Both the position numbers and the translations under genes were made by a program. From the NCBI GenBank assembly GCA_017305555.1, contig JAFKKM010000029.1, forward strand, positions 1 to 64,000: a stretch of 64,000 nucleotides of DNA, read 5' to 3'. Origin of the DNA: Hyphomicrobiales bacterium. GTDB taxonomy: Bacteria > Pseudomonadota > Alphaproteobacteria > Rhizobiales > Xanthobacteraceae. Of the stretch, positions 16,094 to 26,362 are shown in pieces; the first letter of the stretch is position 1; the number at the start of each line of letters is the position of its first letter. The notes below the pieces were generated by a model. It made no database searches, was not told the origin of the DNA, and saw only the letters and a list, made by a program, of their open reading frames with translations.

Positions 16094-16834
16094 ATGAGTC
16101 AGGCTGAACAGACCCGGAGCCGCCCGTTCGAACGTGGCATCGAGCTTCTTGATCGAGTCGATTATCACTTGGCGGAGACCGACGCCGAGAAAGACGAGAT
16201 TTATCGGCTGCGTTATCGCGCTTATCTCCAGGAAGGCGCTATCCTTCCGAACCGTGATCACAAGATCAGCGACCACTTTGACGACCTGCCGAACAGTTGG
16301 ATTTTCGGCGTCCGCCTTGACGGGGAACTGGTAAGTTCGCTGCGTATTTCGATCGCCTCGCCGGAGCACCCGGTGACGCCGTCAGTCGAGGTGTTTCCGG
16401 AACTGCTGAAGCCTGAGCTTGCCAAGGGCAAGGTGATGGTGGATCCGACACGCTTCGTCGCGGAGCCCGCGCGCGCCAGCAAGTTTCCCGAACTGCCGTA
16501 TATGACGCTGCGGCTGGCTTACGTTGCCTGCCAATACTTCAATGCCGATATCGGGTTAGCGTCGGTGCGGGCGGAACATCAGGCGTTCTATCGGCGGATT
16601 TTCCTGCATACCCTTGCCCCGCCGCGTGACTATCCGGGCTTGATCAAGCCGATCAGCCTGATGGCCATCGATTTCCCCGACCAACGCGACAGGGTCTTCG
16701 CGCGTTTCCCTCACTTGCGTTCAAGTTATTTCGAGCGGCGCATGTTGTTCGAGCGGCGCCATGGAAGGAATCCTTCCGTCGTTCGTTTGCCCGAACGGCC
16801 GTTCGAGCGCGCCTCGATCGTCCCGAGGTCGTAG
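16094..16834 (+). CDS. FeeM-like N-acyl amino acid synthase (GNAT-type acyltransferase)
   Basis: The 246-residue product has the blocks YRLRYRAYLQEGAI (residues about 37-50), FGVRLDGELVSSLRIS, VMVDPTRFV and GLASVRAEHQAFYRRIFLH. These match the FeeM/autoinducer-synthase-like branch of GNAT acyltransferases, which join an acyl chain from acyl-ACP to an amino-acid amine. The nearest characterised relatives make N-acyl tyrosines; the substrate here is unknown. No LuxR gene is nearby. It sits alone between a c-di-GMP enzyme gene and pal, with non-coding gaps on both sides. GCAGGAAA precedes the ATG. Confidence 0.7.
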   Translation: MSQAEQTRSRPFERGIELLDRVDYHLAETDAEKDEIYRLRYRAYLQEGAILPNRDHKISDHFDDLPNSWIFGVRLDGELVSSLRISIASPEHPVTPSVEVFPELLKPELAKGKVMVDPTRFVAEPARASKFPELPYMTLRLAYVACQYFNADIGLASVRAEHQAFYRRIFLHTLAPPRDYPGLIKPISLMAIDFPDQRDRVFARFPHLRSSYFERRMLFERRHGRNPSVVRLPERPFERASIVPRS

Positions 16835-16885
16835 GTTTTCGACGAAAGTCGGAGTCCGGAGGGGATTCATCGGTCCGTGCGAATC

Positions 16886-16905
16886 CCGGTCGTCCTTACG
16901 ACCGG
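16886..16905 (+). terminator. Hairpin after the FeeM-like gene
   Basis: CCGGTCGT-CCTT-ACGACCGG forms a perfect 8-bp stem 52 bases after the stop. There is no T-run, so termination is uncertain. If it works, pal must have its own promoter in 16906-17101. Confidence 0.4.
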
Positions 16906-17101
16906 ATTGCACTACGTCCAGCGGTCGCCTTATTCACTTTCGTGCCATATTTGCTCGCCATTAACCATGCCGTCCGGTTGTTGGTGGCTGACAGCATTTG
17001 ATTGGTTCCGGCAACGTCTCATCAAGGTTGATGGAACGTTCGCTTAACCAACCCCCTGTAGACCGGGTCATCAGACAAATCGTGAGCGTGGAGGCTCCGG
17101 A

Positions 17102-17599
17102 ATGACCTATCAAAAGCGATTCCTCCAGGGATTGAAGCTGGCAGCCGTGCTGGCGGTGGCGCTATCGATGGGCGCCTGCGCCAACAAGAACGGGCTCGGC
17201 GCTGACGGAGCCGGAATGGCCGGGGCGGCAACGCCGGGCAGCCAGCAGGACTTCGTCGTGAATGTCGGCGACCGCGTCTTCTTCGAGAGCGATCAGACCG
17301 ATCTGACCCCGCAGGCCGTTGCGACGCTGGAAAAGCAAGTGCAGTGGCTGCAAACCTACAATCGTTACAGTTTCACCATCGAAGGCCATGCTGACGAGCG
17401 CGGTACCCGCGAATACAATATCGCGCTCGGTGCGCGCCGCGCCCAGGCCGTGCGGTCGTTCTTCATCTCGCGTGGTATTCCGGCCCAGCGGATGCGTACC
17501 ATCTCCTACGGCAAGGAGCGGCCGGTCGCGGTTTGCAACGATATCTCGTGCTGGTCGCAGAATCGCCGCGCGGTCACCGTGTTGAACGCCAGCTCCTGA
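17102..17599 (+). CDS. pal: Peptidoglycan-associated lipoprotein Pal
   Basis: The 165-residue precursor has a lipoprotein signal with lipobox LSMGAC, Cys26 being the lipidated residue. The OmpA-like domain follows: VFFESDQTDLTPQA, FTIEGHADERGTREYNIALGARRA and the closing CWSQNRRAVTV. It anchors the outer membrane to peptidoglycan and is the terminal partner of TolB and TolA. A strong GGAGG lies before the ATG. It is separated from tolB by 3.75 kb carrying two unrelated genes. Confidence 0.96.
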   Translation: MTYQKRFLQGLKLAAVLAVALSMGACANKNGLGADGAGMAGAATPGSQQDFVVNVGDRVFFESDQTDLTPQAVATLEKQVQWLQTYNRYSFTIEGHADERGTREYNIALGARRAQAVRSFFISRGIPAQRMRTISYGKERPVAVCNDISCWSQNRRAVTVLNASS

Positions 17600-17624
17600 T
17601 CTGCACATTCTCAGGATTGTTTCA

Positions 17625-17653
17625 GCCGGCGCCTTCGGGCGCCGGTTTTGTTT
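17625..17653 (+). terminator. Rho-independent terminator after pal
   Basis: The stem CCGGCGCC with GGCGCCGG, a TTCG tetraloop and the tail TTTTGTTTT form a textbook terminator 25 bases after the pal stop. Downstream cpoB therefore needs read-through or its own promoter. Confidence 0.93.
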
Positions 17654-17845
17654 TATTGGGGATATCGTCCCGGCGGAAAACGAAGATCTGATTTTGCCAG
17701 ATACGTTGCTGCGCGCTATCATTTCGCGGGTCGCGGTTGCGAACTTGCCAGGTGAGTCGAACCGAGTTTGCGTAGTCACATTTTTGGCGTACTCCGATCC
17801 TCAAGCTCGAGTTCCGGAACGACGCCATTCATTTGTCAGGCCAAG

Positions 17846-18865
17846 ATGTCAGTCAGAACTGCAAAGCTCGCGTTTCCTGAATTCGCGCGCGTCACGGTCG
17901 TGGCCGTAGCGCTTGCGATGTCCTCGTCATCGGTTTTCGCGCAAAGCTACGATGATGACAGTGGCGATCCGGCGATGAGGGTCGAGCAGTTGGAGAGCCA
18001 GTTGCGGCGGCTCACCGGCCAGAACGAGGAATTGCAGCACCGCAACCGTATGCTCGAGCAGCAACTCCAGCAATTGCAAGGCGGTTCCGCCGGCGGCCAG
18101 CCAGCCGGTTCACCGCCCGCTCAGCAGGCAACTCCGGCCGGGTCCGGCTATGGCCAGCCGCCCCAGCGTCAGCCGTCGTATGGCCAAGATTCCAACCCGC
18201 CGTCGGTTGCCGGCCAACCTCCGGTCCAGCAGGAACAGGTGCCGATCGCCCGCGGACCGGGCCGTGGCGATGCATTTGATCCGAGCCGCAATCCCAATGC
18301 GCCGGGTGCGCCGCAAGCGCTTGGCTCCACGCGTCCGTTGGGGCCGTCTTCAGGACAAGGCGCCCCGGCCGCTGCACCCGGTGGCCGCGATGCCGGCGAG
18401 CCACTCAATCTCTCCAATGTCGGGAGCCCATCGCAATCCGGTAACGCCGGTGGGGGTGGATTGACCACCTTGCCGCCGTCGGCGTCGCCGCGCGATGAGT
18501 TCGATCTCGGCATCGGTTATATGCAGCGCAAGGACTATGCTCTGGCGGAAGAAACCATGCGCAACTTCACCCGCCGTTATCCGAACGACAAACAGGTATC
18601 GGATGCGCAATATTGGGTCGGCGAGAGCCTGTTTCAGCGTCAGAAATATCGCGAGGCAGCCGAATCTTTTCTCGCCGTGACGTCGAAATATGACACGTCA
18701 GCAAAGGCGCCGGACGCCTTGCTGCGGCTTGGTCAATCGCTGGCGGCGCTGAAGGAAAAGGAAGCAGCCTGCGCCGCGTTGGGCGAGGTGGCGCGGAAAT
18801 ATCCGCAGGCCTCGCGCGGTATCAAGCAAGCGGTCGATCGCGAACAGAAACGGGTGAAGTGCTAA
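17846..18865 (+). CDS. cpoB: Tol-Pal associated periplasmic protein CpoB (YbgF)
   Basis: The start at 17846 (MSVRTAKLAF) gives a 339-residue product with a signal peptide cleaved near residue 32 (SVFA-Q); the frame is open further upstream but without signal-peptide character. A short coiled coil follows (RVEQLESQLRRLTGQNEELQ), then a long Gln/Pro/Gly-rich linker. The C-terminal TPR domain contains DEFDLGIGYMQRKDYALAEE and KAPDALLRLGQSLAALKE. In E. coli this protein links Tol-Pal constriction to PBP1B peptidoglycan synthesis. The linker is unusually long. Confidence 0.9.
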   Translation: MSVRTAKLAFPEFARVTVVAVALAMSSSSVFAQSYDDDSGDPAMRVEQLESQLRRLTGQNEELQHRNRMLEQQLQQLQGGSAGGQPAGSPPAQQATPAGSGYGQPPQRQPSYGQDSNPPSVAGQPPVQQEQVPIARGPGRGDAFDPSRNPNAPGAPQALGSTRPLGPSSGQGAPAAAPGGRDAGEPLNLSNVGSPSQSGNAGGGGLTTLPPSASPRDEFDLGIGYMQRKDYALAEETMRNFTRRYPNDKQVSDAQYWVGESLFQRQKYREAAESFLAVTSKYDTSAKAPDALLRLGQSLAALKEKEAACAALGEVARKYPQASRGIKQAVDREQKRVKC

Positions 18866-18981
18866 GCTCGGCGAGCAGCACTCGTCGAGAGCGCGTTCGG
18901 GCGATCGCGATTTGAGTTGGCCAGGAGCAGGCGCGGGGGCGTGGCCGCATCATCGGTTCGCCTCGTCTTGCGGTAGCGATC

Positions 18982-20055
18982 ATGTCGGACGATCAATCGC
19001 CCATTTCAGCAATTGAAGCCAGGTCGCTGTTCGCGGCGTGGAAGCAGGCGCCGTCGCTGGTTCTTGCCGTGTCGGGCGGTCCGGATTCGGTCGCGTTGCT
19101 TTGGCTTGCGGCCCGTTGGCGCCGCGCGTTGAAGCATGGTCCGCGCCTTGTCGCGGTGACCGTCGATCATCGATTGCGTCCTGAAGCCGGGCGAGAGGCG
19201 ACCGAGGTCAAGCGATTGGCGCGCACGCTTGGGGTCGAACACCGCACATTGCGATGGCTTGGCGCCAAGCCGAAGACCGGCGTGCCGGCGGCGGCGCGCG
19301 AGGCGCGTTATGCGTTTTTACTGAAGGCGGCGCGCCAGTGCGGTGCGGCCCACGTATGGACGGCCCATACCCGTGACGATCAAGCCGAAACGCTGCTGAT
19401 GCGGATGGCACGCGGCAGCGGCATCGCGGGGTTGGGTGCGATGGCGCGGCAGTCGCCGCGCGAGGGCGCGATCATCGTGCGTCCGTTGCTGGATATCCCG
19501 AAGGCGCGGTTGCTGGCGACACTGGACAAGGCTGGGATTCCTTATGCCCTCGATCCGACCAACACCGATGCCAAATATACCCGCCCGCGGCTTCGGGCCT
19601 TGATGCCGCTGCTGGCGGCGGAAGGATGCGATGCGCACAACCTGGCCCGTCTGGCGGCTCGGCTGGGCCGCGCCAATGCCGCGCTTGAATTGATGGCGGA
19701 TGGCGCCGAGCGGTTTCTGGCGATCCATGACGGCGGTGCGCGGCCGCCTGGGTTCGACTTCGATGCATTTGTCGGGTTGTCGGAGGAAATCCGGGTTCGC
19801 ATCCTGCTGCGGGCGATTGGCCGCGCGGCCACCGAAGGGGCCCCTGAACTGGGTAAGGTCGAGGCCTTGGCAGGAGCCATCGAAGCCATCGGATCGATTC
19901 CCGCCAATGGTGCCACTGGGCGGTTCCGGCAAACCCTCGCCGGCGCCGTGATCACCGTTGCCAAGGGCCGTATTCTGATCGAACCGGCACCGCCACGCCG
20001 AAACGCCGGCCCAAAGCGGAACGGACGAAAACGTCGGGCTGCCGTTAGACAATAA
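18982..20055 (+). CDS. tilS: tRNA(Ile)-lysidine synthetase TilS
   Basis: The 357-residue product has the PP-loop ATPase motif VSGGPDSVALL (SGGPDS at residues 31-36), then VTVDHRLRPEA, WTAHTRDDQAETLLMRMARGSG and RPLLDIPKARL. These are hallmarks of TilS, which attaches lysine to C34 of tRNA-Ile(CAU) so that it reads AUA. At 357 residues it lacks most of the C-terminal domain of the 432-residue E. coli enzyme, as is common in Alphaproteobacteria. It is followed by ftsH, a conserved order. Confidence 0.94.
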   Translation: MSDDQSPISAIEARSLFAAWKQAPSLVLAVSGGPDSVALLWLAARWRRALKHGPRLVAVTVDHRLRPEAGREATEVKRLARTLGVEHRTLRWLGAKPKTGVPAAAREARYAFLLKAARQCGAAHVWTAHTRDDQAETLLMRMARGSGIAGLGAMARQSPREGAIIVRPLLDIPKARLLATLDKAGIPYALDPTNTDAKYTRPRLRALMPLLAAEGCDAHNLARLAARLGRANAALELMADGAERFLAIHDGGARPPGFDFDAFVGLSEEIRVRILLRAIGRAATEGAPELGKVEALAGAIEAIGSIPANGATGRFRQTLAGAVITVAKGRILIEPAPPRRNAGPKRNGRKRRAAVRQ

Positions 20056-20226
20056 CCAGAATTGCCATTATTTGAACCGGAATGGCGCTAAGATGCATTC
20101 AACGGCATCCAGATGCGCTAAATAGTCCTGACCAGTTCCCTTGGCAGGGGCTAGAGCGACACTTAAATTAAAGAACATCCGTCCAAGGCAGGAGGTCGCG
20201 CGGCGCGCGGCCACGAAGGAACCTCG

Positions 20227-22149
<1,923 letters not shown>

Positions 22150-22173
22150 GCTTACGCGAGACCCAATCAATGA

Positions 22174-22200
22174 AACGCGGCGGTGACGCCGCGTTTTTTA
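22174..22200 (+). terminator. Rho-independent terminator after ftsH
   Basis: AACGCGGCG pairs with CGCCGCGTT around a GTGA loop, followed by TTTTA. It lies 24 bases after the ftsH stop. Confidence 0.93.
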
Positions 22201-22346
22201 TTGGGCGATCAGTTTTTGCCGACAGTGGGCTCGTGCGGGCCGTCATCGGATACTCGGAAGCGAGCGCCGCGCATAACCTCCATGACCTTGCGCAGCTTGA
22301 CCTGATCGCGACTTGCCCTCAGGCATTCGCGTATGCGGGTTTCGTC

Positions 22347-23090
22347 ATGACATCGAAATTGACCAAGGCTCCGGCCTATTGGGCCAAGGACGCGATCTGG
22401 CCGGGCATCGTCGCCATCGGCCCGATGCTGCCGGGCACGCTGGCGTTCGGCATGGCGTTCGGTGCGCTGTGCGCGCAGAAGCAGTTCTCGCTGGCCGAAG
22501 TCGAAGTGATGATGGCGTTCGTCTATGGCGGGCTGTCGCAGTTCGTCGCGGTGCAGGCCTGGCCCGATCATCTCACGACGTCGTCGATCGCGACGCTGGC
22601 GCTGCTCACGCTCACCGTGAATATCCGTTTCGGATTGATGAGCGCTTCGCTGCGGTCGTGGTTCGGGACGTTGCCGCGCCGGCAGTCCTATCCCTCGATG
22701 CTGCTGGTGACCGATGGCGGATGGCTGGCGGCAACACGCTATCGCGACCATGGCGGCGCTAATGCGTGGTTCTTCGTCGGCGGTGGTCTCGTTCTCTATT
22801 TTGTTTGGCTGGTCGCGGCGATCCCCGGCTATGTGCTGGCCGAGCAACTGGCCGATCCCAAGAAGTACGGTGTCGATTTGGCGATGCCGGCCTTCTATGC
22901 GGCGATGCTGGTGCCGGCATGGAAGGGCTTGCGCCGCGCGATCCCATGGGGCGTTGCCGGCATCGTGGCGCTTGTCGTGCATTGGCTGGTGCCGGGCTGG
23001 TGGTTCATCATCATCGGCGCGATCTCCGGGGCCGTTAGCGCTGGGCTGATACAGCCCGATGACACAACGCGCGAGCCGTCACATGGCTGA
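22347..23090 (+). CDS. azlC: AzlC-family branched-chain amino acid exporter subunit
   Basis: The start at 22347 (MTSKLTKAPAYW) gives 247 residues; the frame is open upstream but passes through the ftsH terminator, so a longer protein is unlikely. The AzlC signature is present (IGPMLPGTLAFGMAFGALC, then FVYGGLSQFVAVQ and LTLTVNIRFGLMSASL), with several membrane helices. With AzlD it exports branched-chain amino acids or analogues. Its stop overlaps the azlD start. Confidence 0.88.
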   Translation: MTSKLTKAPAYWAKDAIWPGIVAIGPMLPGTLAFGMAFGALCAQKQFSLAEVEVMMAFVYGGLSQFVAVQAWPDHLTTSSIATLALLTLTVNIRFGLMSASLRSWFGTLPRRQSYPSMLLVTDGGWLAATRYRDHGGANAWFFVGGGLVLYFVWLVAAIPGYVLAEQLADPKKYGVDLAMPAFYAAMLVPAWKGLRRAIPWGVAGIVALVVHWLVPGWWFIIIGAISGAVSAGLIQPDDTTREPSHG

Positions 23091-23400
23091 TGTCCTGCGC
23101 AGCGATGTGATGCTCGCCTTCGCGGTCATGACCGCGGTGACGGTAGCGGTACGACTCGGTGGCTTCTGGCTGATGTCTTACGTGCCGGTGACGCCGCGCG
23201 TGCGCCGGATGATGGATGCGTTGCCGGGGTCGATCATAGTCGCGGCCGCCCTGCCGGTGGCGGTGAATGGCGGGCCGGTGGTGATGTTCGCCATCCTTGC
23301 CGCGATCGTGGCGACCATCGTGGCGCGCAACGATTTTATTGCGGTGATCGTGGGCATGGCGGTGGCGGCGGCCGCCCGTGCCGCCGGTTTCGGCGGTTGA
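23083..23400 (+). CDS. azlD: AzlD-family branched-chain amino acid exporter subunit
   Basis: The product of 105 residues is almost wholly hydrophobic, with membrane helices around AFAVMTAVTVAVRLGGFWLM, PGSIIVAAALPVAV and AILAAIVATIVA. That is the AzlD pattern. The ATG at 23083 overlaps the last 8 bases of azlC, so the two are co-translated. An in-frame ATG at 23059 is an alternative start. No Lrp-type regulator is adjacent; a TetR gene follows 130 bases downstream. Confidence 0.87.
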   Translation: MADVLRSDVMLAFAVMTAVTVAVRLGGFWLMSYVPVTPRVRRMMDALPGSIIVAAALPVAVNGGPVVMFAILAAIVATIVARNDFIAVIVGMAVAAAARAAGFGG

Positions 23401-23530
23401 AATCGCCGGATTGGAGCCCGGCGCCGCTACCGTTGAGTGATGATGATCTGTTTTACAATCAAAGGCTTGTCATTGGCTCTGAATAGGTGTTCACTTCTTC
23501 TAGGGATGGAACAGCGGGACAAGCAAATCC

Positions 23531-24205
23531 ATGGTTTATCGGCGCACCCAGCAGGTGGTGAAACGTCTGGCGGCGCGGCGAAGCGCTATCCTGGTCGCGG
23601 CTCGTGACGCCGCTATCGAAGGCGGAATGAGCGCGGTGCAGATCGCCCCGGTGGCGGCCCGGGCCAATGTCGCGGCCGGAACGGTGTATCGTTATTTCCC
23701 GTCGAAGGCCGAGCTGATTTCCGAACTGATCGTTGACGTGTCGCGGGACGAACTGGCTGCGATCCGGCGCGCCGCAGATGCTGCGCCTGGGCCGTCATCG
23801 GCATTGGCCGCTGCTGTCACCACCATCGCGGTGCATATCGTTTCGCATCGCAAGCTGGCGTGGGGGATTCTCGCGGAGCCGGTCGATGTCGATGTCAGCG
23901 AATCGCGGCTGGCGTGCCGGCGCGATATCGCGGGCGAGATCGAATTGCGGATTGCGGCGGCTGTGCGCGCCGGGCATCTGCCGGCGCAGGACACCGCGCT
24001 GGCGGCAACGGCTTTGCTGGGTGCCTTGCACGAGTCGTTGGTTGGCCCGCTGGCGCCGGCCAACCTCGACGATCCGATCAAGCTCCGCGATGCGGTGCAG
24101 ACCACGACATTGCTGGCCTTGCGCGCCGTCGGCGTGATGGACGCGCGGGCGCGCGGCCTGGTGGTTCAATCGGTGTTGCCATCCAAGATGGCAATTGGCG
24201 CCTAG
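23531..24205 (+). CDS. TetR-family transcriptional regulator
   Basis: The 224-residue product has an N-terminal HTH: ILVAARDAAIEGGMSAVQIAPVAARANVAAGTVYRYFPSKAELISEL, about residues 20-66, quoted in part. The C-terminal ligand domain is less conserved; it has HRKLAWGILAEPVDVDVSESR, seen in a rhizobial TetR clade. Target and ligand are unknown. It may serve the azlCD pair upstream or act elsewhere. It converges on the cytochrome c gene with only 12 bases between. Confidence 0.85.
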   Translation: MVYRRTQQVVKRLAARRSAILVAARDAAIEGGMSAVQIAPVAARANVAAGTVYRYFPSKAELISELIVDVSRDELAAIRRAADAAPGPSSALAAAVTTIAVHIVSHRKLAWGILAEPVDVDVSESRLACRRDIAGEIELRIAAAVRAGHLPAQDTALAATALLGALHESLVGPLAPANLDDPIKLRDAVQTTTLLALRAVGVMDARARGLVVQSVLPSKMAIGA

Positions 24206-24217
24206 GCGTTCACCCAA

Positions 24218-24604
24218 TTACTTCTTGATTTTGCCGTCTTTGTCGAACTGCGCGATGAAGGCCCAGAGATTGTCGATTTCGGACTGCTTGGTGATGCCGG
24301 CAAAAGCCATCTTGGTGCCTGGAATCTTCGCCTTCGGCGCCTTGATGTATTCCTTGAATTCCTTCTCGTTCCAGGTGATGCCCGAATTCTTATTGGCATC
24401 CGAATAGCTGTAACCCTCCACCGATCCCGATTTGCGGCCATCCAAACCGTTCAGTTCGGGGCCGACCTTGTTCTTGGCGTTTTCGCCGATGGAATGGCAG
24501 GCCATGCACTTGTTGAAGGAGGTCTTGCCGGCGGCGACATCCTGAGCGTGAGCCGCAGAGATGGCGAACGAGAAAGCGATGGCCGTAACGGTGAGGAGTT
24601 TCAT
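24218..24604 (-). CDS. Class I c-type cytochrome
   Basis: The 128-residue precursor has a signal peptide (MKLLTVTAIAFSFAISAAHA). The mature protein has the haem-binding CMACH motif, KVGPELNG, YSYSDANKNSGITW and the distal Met ligand region GTKMAFAGI. This fits a small soluble cytochrome c of the cytochrome c2/c550 type, acting as a periplasmic electron carrier. It is divergent from the glcDEF operon across 190 bases. A link to glycolate oxidation is possible but not shown. Confidence 0.93.
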   Translation of the reverse strand: MKLLTVTAIAFSFAISAAHAQDVAAGKTSFNKCMACHSIGENAKNKVGPELNGLDGRKSGSVEGYSYSDANKNSGITWNEKEFKEYIKAPKAKIPGTKMAFAGITKQSEIDNLWAFIAQFDKDGKIKK

Positions 24605-24793
24605 GGAAATTGTCCCGAGTTGTGGGTGACGTGTTGAACCGCGTCCAACGCGCCGCGCAAAGAAGTTGATCTTTCTCGCGGGAGGCGCGTAAATGTGATG
24701 CCACATTAGAGTTGTTCCAGACAAGCGGGCTATAGTCGTAGGCCTTGCACAGGTGCGCTGAAGCGCAATCGTCCCGCCATTCGGAGTGCGTTG

Positions 24794-26287
24794 ATGTCGA
24801 TCAAGATGCCGGTGCCGGACGCAGGCGTGCTGGGCCGCCGGGATGAGATCATTGCCGCGCTGCGGCGCATCGTGCCGGGCGAGGGCGTGATCTCCAGCGC
24901 CGCCGAGATGATCCCCTACGAATCCGATGCGCTCAACTCCTATCGCCAGCCGCCGATGGTGGTGGTGTTGCCCAATACCACGGAGCAGGTGGCGCAAGTT
25001 CTCAAGTATTGCCATGACAACGGCATCCGGGTGGTGCCGCGCGGGTCGGGCACGTCGCTGTCGGGAGGATCGCTGCCGTTGGCCGATGCTGTGCTGCTCG
25101 GCATGGGCAAATTCAAGCGCATCCGCGAGATCGACTTCGATAACCGGGTCGTCGTCACCGAGCCGGGCGTGACCAATCTCGCCATCAGTCAGGCAGTGGC
25201 ACATGCCGGCTTCTATTACGCGCCCGACCCGTCGTCGCAGATCGCCTGCTCGATCGGTGGCAACATCGCGGAAAATTCCGGCGGCGTGCATTGCCTGAAA
25301 TACGGCATGACGACCAACAATGTGCTGGGCTGTGAGATCGTCCTTATCACCGGCGAGATCCTGCGGATCGGCGGCAAGGCGCCGGAGTGCAGCGGCTACG
25401 ATCTGATGGGCGTCATCACCGGCTCCGAAGGGCTGCTCGGCGTCGTCACCGAAATCACCGTGCGCATTCTGCAAAAGCCGGAGACAGCGCGCGCGGTGAT
25501 GGCGGGTTTTCCCAGCGTGGAGTCGGCGGGGGAGTGTGTCGCGCGCATCATTGCCGCAGGGATCGTTCCCGCCGGCATGGAGATGATGGACAAGCCGGCG
25601 ACCGCCGCCGCCGAGGCCTTCGTCAATGCCGGCTATCCGCTTGACGTCGAGGCGTTGCTGATCGTCGAACTCGACGGCCCCAAGGTCGAGGTCGACGAAC
25701 TGATCCTGCGGGTCGATGCTATCGCCCGTGAGTGCGGCCAGACCACCTGCCAGATATCGAACTCGGAAGAGGAGCGGTTGTTGTTCTGGGCCGGGCGCAA
25801 GGCGGCGTTTCCGGCTGTCGGGCGCATTTCGCCGGACTATATCTGCATGGACGGCACCATCCCGCGCGGGCGGCTGGCTGAGGCGCTCACCCGCATTCGT
25901 GAACTCTCCGAGAAGTATCAGTTGCGTTGCGCCAACGTCTTCCACGCCGGTGACGGCAATCTGCATCCGCTGATTTTGTTCGATGCGAACCTGCCGGGTG
26001 AGATGGATCGCGCCGAAGCGTTCGGGGCGGATATCCTGCGGACCTGCGTCGAACTCGGTGGCGTTCTCACCGGTGAGCACGGCGTCGGTGTAGAGAAGCG
26101 CGATCTGATGCCGGAGATGTTCAGCGACATCGATCTCGCCCAGCAGCAGCGTCTGAAGTGCGCGTTCGATTCGCAGGGGCTGTTGAACCCCGGCAAGGTG
26201 TTTCCGACCTTGCATCGCTGCGCCGAGCTTGGCCGCGTCCACGTCCATGCCGGCAAGCTGGCGTTCCCCGAACTTCCCCGGTTTTAG
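24794..26287 (+). CDS. glcD: Glycolate oxidase FAD subunit GlcD
   Basis: The 497-residue product (E. coli 499) is a FAD_binding_4/BBE-type flavoprotein. It has VVPRGSGTSLSGGSLPL in the FAD-binding region, SSQIACSIGGNIAENSGG, and the C-terminal GEHGVGVEKRDLM. It oxidises glycolate to glyoxylate with GlcE and GlcF, passing electrons to the membrane quinone pool. The ATG at 24794 is preferred over a TTG one codon earlier. glcE follows after 75 bases and glcF overlaps glcE. Confidence 0.95.
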   Translation: MSIKMPVPDAGVLGRRDEIIAALRRIVPGEGVISSAAEMIPYESDALNSYRQPPMVVVLPNTTEQVAQVLKYCHDNGIRVVPRGSGTSLSGGSLPLADAVLLGMGKFKRIREIDFDNRVVVTEPGVTNLAISQAVAHAGFYYAPDPSSQIACSIGGNIAENSGGVHCLKYGMTTNNVLGCEIVLITGEILRIGGKAPECSGYDLMGVITGSEGLLGVVTEITVRILQKPETARAVMAGFPSVESAGECVARIIAAGIVPAGMEMMDKPATAAAEAFVNAGYPLDVEALLIVELDGPKVEVDELILRVDAIARECGQTTCQISNSEEERLLFWAGRKAAFPAVGRISPDYICMDGTIPRGRLAEALTRIRELSEKYQLRCANVFHAGDGNLHPLILFDANLPGEMDRAEAFGADILRTCVELGGVLTGEHGVGVEKRDLMPEMFSDIDLAQQQRLKCAFDSQGLLNPGKVFPTLHRCAELGRVHVHAGKLAFPELPRF

Positions 26288-26362
26288 GGCGTTTTCGAGC
26301 GAAGTGGCATCCGGTTCGCGTGAGGGAAACGCGTCAAATCAAAGACCCAAGGCAGGCGATTG

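Noticed and set aside
22170-22346. N-terminal extension of AzlC
   Set aside because: It would start inside the ftsH terminator and adds no membrane or family features.
24606-26248. Long minus-strand open frame fused in frame to the cytochrome c gene
   Set aside because: It lies opposite glcD. The cytochrome has its own signal peptide and start at 24604, so a fusion is not credible.
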